Source: Phytophthora quininea (taxonomy: Eukaryota > Oomycota > Peronosporomycetes > Peronosporales > Peronosporaceae). Taken from it: a DNA stretch of 64,000 nt. The notes beneath the pieces are model-generated. The model ran no database searches. It was not told the origin of the DNA and was given only the letters and a program-made list of their open reading frames with translations. This document shows, in pieces, positions 56,201 to 64,000 of the stretch (within the stretch, counting starts at the first letter, position 1; every line of letters starts with the position of its first letter). The position numbers were made by a program, and so were the translations under genes. The stretch is from assembly GCA_011947345.1 (NCBI GenBank), contig JAAVTG010000077.1, positions 62,001 to 126,000 of the forward strand, read 5' to 3'.

Positions 56201-59200
56201 CACGCTCAGCTTCTGCAATACGAGAGTCTCCATCAGGAACACCAAGAGCCTTTAAACGCAACAAAACTTTCTCCACCGCAATAAAATTTTCATCCTCCAG
56301 AGCTTTTGAAGTGCCACACAGAGGTTTGTCGTGTCAACGGATATAGGTGAGCGAGTCACTCCTCCTCCTCCTCCTCTATGACTTCTTCTTCTACGCCACT
56401 TACGACGGCAGCATCAGTCGGAGCGATTCTGAGAACATCCACAACTGTTGGTAGTTTCGCTTCCACACCCAAAGTAACCGCCTTCGTTGCAGGAGCCACC
56501 AATTTATCTAAGATCGCACCCATATCGTCATCATCCGTTATCGTTGACAGCGCCTGAGTCACTGCCTCCACCGCACTCTTTTCTTCCAGAGCACGAATGA
56601 TCATCATTGTTGCAAGCTTTCTTTCCAACGATTCCACCGACGGTTCTTCCAACGTGGCGAGCGAGCCCATCAGCGCTTCAGGGTCGTTTGCAATCATCGA
56701 CGCACGAAGTTTTTGTTGATTGCAGCTATCTTTTCAGTCTTTTGCTTTTGTAACGCCACAATGCTTTTGCTCTTGCTTCGCAAATGGTCCACCTTGACCC
56801 ACGGGGAACTTTTGTCAGCAACTCGTACAGCATACTCGATCAAAGACGGATGGCCAATTCTTGTAGCATCTGCAATGATTGAGTTCACGTATTCCTCTTC
56901 ATCTAGACGGGCGATCAGCTTTCGAGCTTCGGCTAGCACACGAATGTCTTCCGAAGTGCGCTTCCCTAGAATCTGGGTGCAATCCGCCAACAACTGGATG
57001 ATTTCGTTCGGATCACGATGTGTCATTGCTTCACGCAGTCCACGCATTACATACAGCAATCGAGACGATTTGCGACGGAATCCGCCTCGAAGCATGTTGC
57101 GCTGGATCATTGTTGCGCACGCGTTGAGATACAAGTAGCGCGCTTTCTCCAATTTCTTCCACTGGTGACTCGTCAAATACACCTTCGTCTTTCCCACTAC
57201 AAACGTTTCCTCCTCCAAGACGCCGATTGCTGACAAAGAACGCAACAGTGACTCGAGCGTGCCACGGTGACCACATACGTTCTTATAGCGGCGGAAAAAG
57301 TGCCCGTACGTCAGCTGAACTGTGAAGATGGAGCGACTCGCTTGCATCAGTTCTACCAAGTGGTTGTCGCGGATTTGTTTCATCATATACGCAGAGTCGA
57401 ACACACCTTCATCGAGTTCTTCATTGGGTTTCATGCATACCAGAAAGTTCTTGCCGGTGTGGTTAAGCGCATGTAGCAAGGCGTCTGCCTGGTTGAAAAC
57501 ATCAGTCGCTGCACTGTCACCCCTTGTTTGTCCTTTGCTGGGCTCATCGAGTTGTGGAATTTTGACGTACGAGCGGCCTGCTTCGCAGCCTTCTCACTCG
57601 ATGCCGCAGCCATCTGTGCAGCTCCAACGGCATGCAAAACTGCATTCTTAGACGACTGCATGATCGCCGCGCATGTTGTGGAAATGCTCAAAGCGTTTTT
57701 GGATGAAAGCCCCTTGCCGTTGTATGTCACCTTACCGCAATGGTGCTGCACAATAAACAGTAGACGCCAATCTTTTGCCGGCGCCAAGTACTCGTTGGTC
57801 ATTTCCGCTCCCATATTTGGCCGAGAGAGTCCCCCACAGCCTCATTACCAGAAAACAATTTACTCACAAACTCTTCGTCATTTGGAGACCTCAGTTTGGC
57901 GTTCTCAGAAAGAAGATCAAATATGCCAAACGGTTTGTCCTCGAACAATTGAAGACACTTCTCCTGCTCACTAGTAATATCCACATTCGAATGTACAGTC
58001 AAGCGATTTTCCACTTGCTGCGATTCGTCGTCCAAGTCAGAAAAGTTGATCGCCAGAGTGTTTTGTACGTAAAAGTGGTGCACTTTTTCGCTCCAATAGT
58101 TAAAGCAAAGCTGGTCGAAGCTATTTTGTGAAGGCTCCAGATTCTCAAAGCCAACCATGTCCAACACATGAACACCTTGCGAGTTGACCACAATGTTTGA
58201 CTTCTCGTAGCGGTCGAAAATACCGCCGAGAATACCATTGAGCGTCTCCACCAAGAAGTTGAATAACGACTCGTACAGACTTCGGATAAAGGTGTCTCGT
58301 GCCTTACGTGCTTGATGTACAGTAACCACCTTCAAAGACGACACTGTCTTGCCGCCGTCCTTCGAGAAGAATTGACGTGTGCGGAAATAGTTGTCCAACA
58401 CGACAGGTTCAACTTCTAGGAGTTTTGCTGCTAACAAGATTTGAGCTGGGTCTTTTAAGGCGCACGATTGAGCGTCACTTACAGTTGAAGTGCTGCCATT
58501 CGTCGGCTTGCCGCCCTCGGGATCTTGCACGAAATCGACATTTCCGAGGTGGAGCAGCGCTGCCACAATGCGCACGATTTCGATGCGCTGGTTTTTGCGA
58601 ATGCGTAAAGCAGAGAAGCTGGACATGAGGTCTCGGTAATCGCGTGCGTCAAGGGCAAACTGGGAAAGATCTGGATCAGCCTTCTTTAACAAGTCAAATT
58701 CTTCAATACTTTTGCTCAGCTCCAGCGACTCGCGGAGCGTCGGGTCATGCTGCACACCTGCGAGCACCTGATAGAATATGTGGAAGTTGCGCTCATGGCT
58801 TCTGCAGTCAATCACCCGCGACTTTTCGAAGTAATGTGTCGTAAACCCACCGCCGATGACATAGCCCTGTTTACTGAACTCCACCGAGATCATCATTGCG
58901 AATCGCGAGGAATTCCGATTCTGTGTAGTCGCAGCATTTCCAAAAGCCTCCAAGATCGTAAACGCGTGCAAAATTTGCTGTCCGATGGGGTGTAATCCCC
59001 CTCCCCATCCGCGTCGTGCTTGGGCGTCGCGTTATCTCCAATTTCGCACAAATACTGCACGATGAGTTTCGCTGCTTCCGATTTCCCGGCACCCATGCCA
59101 CCAAGTAACACTACGGCCTGGTCTTCTCCTGCGTCCTGCATGCATCTTAGTGCGTTCTGCGCGAGTGCAAACACGTGCGGGGGCGCGTCGTTCACTGTGT

Positions 59201-59819
59201 CCTTCTCGTAGATGGGCGTCTGCTCTCTGCTTTTGTTGTACGCCTGCATGTGGTCCGGTGTGTAGATTGGCAGTGGAGTGACCGGGTTCACCCCTACGAG
59301 CACTCGGTCCACCCACGTGTAGACTTGCTCCATGCGATATCTGGCTCGGAGTGTATACAGCACCACGTTCTCCAGTTGCTCCGACGTGAACACTTCCGTA
59401 CGTCCTGCATCACCATTTGTAGCCATCAAAGGTACATTGCTGAGGTCGTGGAGCTCCAGCGGCAGCAACTGTTTGGGGTGGTGGCAGCTCGGCAGCTTCA
59501 CCAGCGGTCGGTCTTTAATGGCGCGCTCCTCGCCGTCTTCTGTGTGGACCACAGTCACGTGCTGCTCCTTCTCGGCCTCCTCGTCAAACAGGAAGCCCGT
59601 GCGTACCACAACGGCCGAGGTACATACGCCGCTTTCGTCGGCGACCCAGACAAAATCCCCTTCCTCTATAGGCGTCTTCTTGGCGACGGCGCTGAAGCGG
59701 CTGCTGATAGACGCCTTCTGGGATCCCTGGGAGGACACATCGTCGCTGCTGAGGCGGAAACTGCCTGCCGTGTGCACCTGGCGGTGGCTACGACGCGTGC
59801 CGCCCCCTTCCGCGTTCAT
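53293..59819 (-). CDS. MyTH4-FERM unconventional myosin
   Basis: Actin-based motor with cargo-binding tail. From ATG 59819: an SH3-like N-domain (EGDFVWVADESG), then a motor with P-loop GGMGAGKSEAAK, switch I NRNSSRFA, switch II LDMVGFENLEPSQNSFDQLC and the actin-binding HTGKNFLVCMKPNEELDEGV. One degenerate IQ-like helix (CATMIQRNMLRGGFRRK) follows. Charged, partly coiled-coil tail segments cover about 55000-56700. MyTH4 (YMRDRIVFYREMLAQYILQI, SLVDEIYLQLMKQL) and a C-terminal FERM domain end at 53293. Length is about 2,175 codons. Frame breaks lie near 58985, 57820, 57500, 56700, 56350-56280, 55905, 55720, 54680-54560 and 54175, each bridged by continuing domain homology. P-loop and switch I depart from the usual GESGAGKT and NSSRFGK. 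No SH3 or WW in the tail. Confidence 0.85.
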
Positions 59820-60071
59820 GTCTGCGAATGTGGACTCACAATCACTCCTGTCGATCTTGAGAATTGTATGCAGCGTACAGTTGTAGCGGAAAAACGGAGA
59901 CGGTACCGGAACTACGGTACATTTGCTTCAACCAATCAAGTCGGACGCACCCATGTCTGACGTCGCCGCCTGAAGCTCGACGTCACTCGTGCTTCAGTTC
60001 TGCTTTTGCCGCCAGCGACATAAGGACCCACGCCCGCAACACACGCTATTAATACTACCCACTACAACGCA
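59820..60071. promoter_or_regulatory. Divergent promoter between the myosin and thioredoxin copy 1
   Basis: 252 bp. A CCAAT box lies at 59932-59936, just outside the duplicated arm, which starts at 59940. The arm itself carries TGACGTC and GACGTCAC, CRE-like sequences, near 59957-59983. Confidence 0.4.
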
Positions 60072-60399
60072 ATGCCGATCGAGATCCAGACCCCGAGGAG
60101 TTCAACGCCGCCATCGGCGAGAAGCAGCTGACGGTCGTGCAGTTCTCGGCGCCGTGGTGCGGCGGCTGCAAGATGGTGGCGCCCCACGTGACCAAGCTGA
60201 TGGAGGAGAGCTTCCCGAGCGTCAAGTTCCTCAAGGTGAGCGCCGAGGAGCTGGAGGACTTTGCGAGGAGATCGACGTGGACAGCTTCCCGACGTTCCGC
60301 GTGTACAAGAACGGCGAGGTGGCGGCGTCCTACGTCAGCTCCAAGTTCGACAAGGTCGAGGCCTTCATCAAGGAGAACGTCCAGTAAATCGACGTGACG
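59940..60399 (+). repeat. Left arm of the thioredoxin inverted repeat
   Basis: About 460 bp, reverse-complemented at 62655-63115. I find only one substitution (T/C near 60021) and one C-run length difference (near 60033) between the arms. The arm spans 132 bp upstream of the gene, the gene and 12 bp after the stop. Confidence 0.92.
60072..60387 (+). CDS. TRX: Thioredoxin with CGGC active site, copy 1
   Basis: Small cytosolic-type thioredoxin: MPIEIQ start, QLTVVQFSAPWCGGCKMVAP with the redox dithiol, VDSFPTFRVYKNGEV with the cis-Pro, and a C-terminal helix ending FIKENVQ. The frame breaks twice, at 60094 (C run: one base restores TPEEFNAA) and at 60262 (T run: one base restores EDFCEEIDV). 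With both restored it is 105 aa, a standard size. The active site is CGGC instead of the usual CGPC. Both breaks occur identically in copy 2. Confidence 0.85.
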
Positions 60400-60619
60400 T
60401 GAATACAGTTTTAATTAACAGCGAAGCTGTCTTGCTTCTATTGTAATTCTTAGCGGTGGGGGAAGGGGGGCTCAGGAAGGAAGATTAAACACGACTTCGT
60501 CGATCTTGATCGAGGATATGTTAGTGTCCTGCTCCCTTGTTGGCAATGTAAATATGGCTGGCACGGTGCCTCCGATGCCTTCAACACACAAAAACCAAGA
60601 TGGTTGAATACATAAATCT

Positions 60620-61273
60620 CTAGCAACAGTTTTTCTTCAGAAACGCACCGACGCCTGCACATGTCCGAAATGTGATCAGCGCATATACGTTTGGAGACAA
60701 CGCTGACATCAGCGCAAAGATCCCGTTCAGCAGTAGCGAATAGAGCAGGCTTTTGCGACGCCCAATGTGGTCACTCAGAGATCCAAACAAAAGACCTCCC
60801 GTGAACATCCCCGCGAAGATCGCAGCAGCTAGCAAACCTACCACGCAACTAATCAGTCTGCAAACAATTATTGTTTTCTGCAACAGCCTCGCCAGGACAC
60901 TTACTTTGCTGGGTTCGGGTGAGGTCGATCCCTCTTTGTCTTCGTACACTGCTAGGATGTACCCGATCGACAGAATTTCGATGGCATCTGCTGCATTTCC
61001 CAGCCCAAGAATTCTGTAAGCATTAACGGGATTAAATATTGTGTTCCTAATAGTAGCTAATGTAAAGGGTAAATGCTGAAAACTCGACGTACAGAACAGT
61101 CCGCAGCTGAAAGTACCCGTCGCTGGTGTTCGCGATGGCCTACAGCACGAGAATCGCAGTATAGAAGCATGTTAGTCCAATATTATGTCCCGCCACGGAG
61201 GACTTGTAGTGGCCGTTCGTACGCGTTGGAGCTGCTGGAGCCTCGCCGTCCTCGCGCCCGCTTCTCGAGTCAT
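60620..61273 (-). pseudogene. Truncated MFS transporter of the SVOP/SV2 type
   Basis: Only the N-terminal third of a 12-helix transporter. Reading from ATG 61273, tentative exons give AIANTSDGYFQLRTVLYV, then GLGNAADAIEILSIGYIL (helix 1 with the SVOP-type A-D-A-x-E-[IM] core). After an intron beginning GTAAGT near 60905 follow LAAAIFAGMFTGGLLFGSLS and DHIGRRKSLL (the MFS D-x-x-G-R-R/K loop). After FRTCAGVGAF the frame ends KKNCC-stop at 60620, in helix 4. No transporter helices follow before thioredoxin copy 1. Lying inside the thioredoxin palindrome, it was probably cut by the rearrangement. Confidence 0.6.
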
Positions 61274-61334
61274 CTCGGCTCTCAAAATATCACAATAGGA
61301 ATTTTGACGTAACCAATAATGTCAGTTTGTGAAA

Positions 61335-62521
61335 ATGGGACGTCGGTGTTCCAAGTGGAAGGACAGCAAACGGCTGGACCGCGGCAGTCAATTGCTGCAA
61401 TTCGCCAAGGCCGGAGACTGTTCGTCGCTGCAAAAGCTGCTCAAGGAGCCTGCAGACTCGCAGGCCCAAATTCAGAACCAAACTGAGTTTCTACAAGTGA
61501 CGCAGGACCACAATGGCTCGACAGCTCTGCACTTGGCTGCCAGCGAAGGACGCACCGAAATGGTGCGGCTGCTGCTGCAATTGGGCGCTGGGGAGGTCCA
61601 TCTAGCAGGAGGACGCAAGAAATACGCACGCACGCCGCTGCACGAGGCTGCAATCAACGGCCACCTCGAGACCTGCAGACTGCTCGTGGACTTTGGCATC
61701 CTGGTGGACTGCCACACGACCAGAGCGCGCACGCCGCTGATGTATGCGGTCAAGGGCAATTTCGTGGAGCTCGCACAGTTCCTCATCATGGAAGCTGGCG
61801 CCAATGTGGACGAACAGAACGAGATGGGCGTGACGGCGCTGTATACTGCCGCGCAGGACGGTCAGGAAGAAATGGTCAAGTTTCTGGTGCAAAAGCGCAC
61901 GCTAATGTGAACCTGAGCAACCGCACGAACCATGCGCCGCTACATGAAGCAGTTGCCGGTGGGTTTGTTGGCGTGGTGAACTTTTTGCTGTTGAATGGGG
62001 CGGACAAGTACGTGGTGGACAAGATGGGCGTCACGGTGTGGCACGAAGCGGCGGGGAATGGGTCTGTGGAGATGTTGGAGCTGCTCGTTCGACACGGTGT
62101 TTCGTTGCATCCGAATGGGCAGACGCCAGTGGACAAGGTCATGGCCCGACACCCCTTCCATTATGCAGCTGTGGAAGGCAAGGACTCGTTTATTGAGGCG
62201 CTGCTGGAAAAGCAGCTTGTGGACGTCAGCCTTGTGGACATTGACGGCTGTACTGCGATTTATTACGCCGCTGCCAACGGCCACATCGACGTATTGAAAG
62301 TGTTGCTGCGCTTCGGAGGAGATCCCAATGTCGTATCGATCCGTCGATCGCCGTTGCACTGCGCTGTGGAATGGCACCGCCTCGAGTGTGCAAAACTATT
62401 GATCCAACATGGCGCTGCGCTGGACGCAACTGACAAAGATGGTCTCACCCCAGGCCAAGTGGCAGCGCAGAAGGGCTTCCTCGACTTGGCAAAACTACTC
62501 GAAGGCGCCTCTGCTCCATGA
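61335..62521 (+). CDS. Ankyrin-repeat protein
   Basis: From ATG 61335 (MGRRCSKWKDSKRLDRGSQ) a regular array of about nine to ten ankyrin repeats fills the whole protein: GSTALHLAASEGRTEMVRLL, RTPLHEAAINGHLETCRLLV, RTPLMYAVKGNFVELAQFLI, VTALYTAAQDGQEEMVKFLV, HAPLHEAVAGGFVGVVNFLL, VTVWHEAAGNGSVEMLELLV, RHPFHYAAVEG, CTAIYYAAANGHIDVLKVLL, RSPLHCAVEWHRLECAKLLI and LTPGQVAAQKGFLDLAKLLE. One base is missing near 61895; adding it gives 395 aa. The repeats keep the TPLHxAAxxGH consensus, unlike the decayed pair at 22-26 kb. No other domain. It lies wholly in the spacer of the thioredoxin inverted repeat. Confidence 0.9.
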
Positions 62522-62654
62522 ACTCCTCTTATTTGACGCCGAAGACGAGAAAGCAATCGAAGTAGGCTTTCAGAAGATATATATTGTTCCCATAAATGAG
62601 GTGCTACAGGCATGATCCTGCATGCGCTGCCATTGGAATCAGCAGCTTCTATCG

Positions 62655-63115
62655 CGTCACGTCGATTTACTGGACGTTCTCCTTGATGAAGGCCTCGACC
62701 TTGTCGAACTTGGAGCTGACGTAGGACGCCGCCACCTCGCCGTTCTTGTACACGCGGAACGTCGGGAAGCTGTCCACGTCGATCTCCTCGCAAAGTCCTC
62801 CAGCTCCTCGGCGCTCACCTTGAGGAACTTGACGCTCGGGAAGCTCTCCTCCATCAGCTTGGTCACGTGGGGCGCCACCATCTTGCAGCCGCCGCACCAC
62901 GGCGCCGAGAACTGCACGACCGTCAGCTGCTTCTCGCCGATGGCGGCGTTGAACTCCTCGGGGTCTGGATCTCGATCGGCATTGCGTTGTAGTGGGTAGT
63001 ATTAATAGCGTGTGTTGCGGGGCGTGGGTCCTTGTGTCGCTGGCGGCAAAAGCAGAACTGAAGCACGAGTGACGTCGAGCTTCAGGCGGCGACGTCAGAC
63101 ATGGGTGCGTCCGAC
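62655..63115 (-). repeat. Right arm of the thioredoxin inverted repeat
   Basis: Reverse complement of 59940-60399. The 2.25-kb spacer 60400-62654 holds the MFS fragment and the ankyrin gene. Outside both arms the sequences are unrelated. Confidence 0.92.
62667..62982 (-). CDS. TRX: Thioredoxin with CGGC active site, copy 2
   Basis: Identical in length (316 nt) and, as far as I can tell, in sequence to copy 1, including the two frame breaks (near 62960 and 62792) and the WCGGC site. It ends about 145 bp past the ankyrin gene's stop, on the opposite strand. An inverted CCAAT (ATTGG, 63149-63153) lies upstream in the correct orientation although outside the duplicated arm. Confidence 0.85.
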
Positions 63116-64000
63116 CTTTTCGCCGAATAAGATGCGATTCGTGACGTGATTGGTCGAAGATTTGCGATAGATTTCATTGGGCGAGCAGTTGAAGGCAACC
63201 TCAGTCGTGGCGATCGTCCGACCTGCGAGGCCAGCTGGGTGGACGCCGCAGAGGAAGGTCTGCTTCCGGAGCACGGTTGGAAGCGTCCTGCGTGTAAAAG
63301 GTAAATTGTGTCTTGATCGGTTAGTTTGACGGCGGCGACTACACCCAGGGTCTTAGCCAGTGACTCATTAGCGTCGGGATGTGCATCCACCCGGTTGTGG
63401 GGTCACCACCACGTACATGACGTCTGTTCTGGAGAGTGGCCTACAGATTATAAAGTTGTGTCGTGAATGCAGTTGTACGCGGAGAACCATAGGTGCGAGT
63501 ATAAGACAAGCTAACAATGGTGATAATGAGCCCAGGTACGTTGCAGCAACCAACCAGTACGAAGTGTACAATTGAAATTTTGTACACGTGTGAACGTAGT
63601 CTAGCATTTGCCGTAAGCTTTTCATCAAGACATCGAGGGATCTAGTCTCGAATCGGGCCACGCTGTCTTGCATCCTTAAGATTAAGACGAGTCCATAAGT
63701 GTGTTTGCTCTGAGCATTTATTTCAAGTTTTCAGCACGTCATTAACGCAAATCTTGCATCTTTGTGAATGCCCTGTCAAAAATATGCTGGTAAGAGAACT
63801 AAACGTGTCCTGAGACACAACATATGTGCTTGCGCATTTTTGAAGATCACCAATGATTCCGCGTCGCACTGTAGGAGGTGTGGTGTATTTATCTTCTGAT
63901 GCTGCACTTGCACGGCCGAAATTGCGTTAGTTTATTGCCGTTCTGGTGTGTGACGCGATATCCGAGACCAAACCACTCGATGACGCGATAAAAACTTCCT
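63116..64000. other. Right end, no supported gene
   Basis: 885 bp, AT-richer towards the end. A minus-strand frame 63082-63390 starts at GTG and runs into the thioredoxin promoter; it matches nothing. It may hold regulatory sequence of thioredoxin copy 2 and of a gene beyond the window. Confidence 0.35.

Noticed and set aside
63082..63390. 102-codon minus-strand frame at the right end
   Set aside because: GTG start, runs through the duplicated thioredoxin promoter, no recognisable domain.

Overview
The window reads as nuclear DNA of an oomycete (Phytophthora/Peronosporales-like). The reasons are densely packed, GC-rich, intron-poor genes; short GT-AG introns of about 50-90 bp; eukaryote-only proteins (HEATR1/UTP10, ESCRT-III CHMP6, signal peptide peptidase, PI4K-beta, MyTH4-FERM myosin, GNPTAB-like stealth protein, CEP295-like centriolar protein, COX16 and UQCC6); and large paralogous ankyrin-like and acetyl-CoA synthetase families. 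The genus is inferred, not shown.

Layout. 1-5452 (-) HEATR1/UTP10, running off the left edge. 5692-7050 (+) HMG-CoA lyase with seven exons. 7188-8106 (+) CHMP6/VPS20. 8196-8711 (-) unknown coiled-coil protein. 9682-12818 (+) two tandem CNNM-type DUF21/CBS proteins. 13053-14932 (-) protein with two ParB/SerK-like domains. 15294-16414 (-) signal peptide peptidase. 17993-22015 (+) PI4K-beta with a repeat-bearing linker. 22130-25978 two decayed ankyrin-like paralogues with a fold-back hairpin between them. 26057-26876 (-) SPOC-domain protein. 27226-27861 (+) coiled-coil protein. 28262-32179 (-) stealth/GNPTAB-like protein. 32482-32983 (-) COX16 and 33138-33348 (+) UQCC6/brawnin, head to head. 33447-39154 (-) CEP295-like protein. 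39344-50483 four acetyl-CoA synthetase copies, the last two forming a large palindrome. 51536-52603 (+) SIRT6/7-type sirtuin. 53293-59819 (-) MyTH4-FERM myosin. 60072-62982 two thioredoxin copies in inverted orientation, enclosing a truncated MFS gene and an ankyrin-repeat gene.

Most long genes are split by frameshifts. Nearly all those I checked are explained by loss of one unit from a short homopolymer or dinucleotide run. Restoring the unit gives intact lengths (HMG-CoA lyase 329 aa, signal peptide peptidase 373 aa, acetyl-CoA synthetase 660-661 aa, thioredoxin 105 aa). I therefore treat these frameshifts mainly as sequence error and annotate whole genes across them. The ankyrin-like pair, the fourth acetyl-CoA synthetase copy and the MFS fragment look damaged beyond that.

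Functionally the genes are mostly housekeeping: ribosome biogenesis, ketone/leucine and acetate metabolism, ESCRT, ER proteolysis, phosphoinositide signalling, respiratory-chain assembly and centriole structure. The most unusual material is the pair of large inverted duplications, the repeated F-S-x-[LW]-F motif in PI4K-beta, and the divergent COX16-UQCC6 pair.
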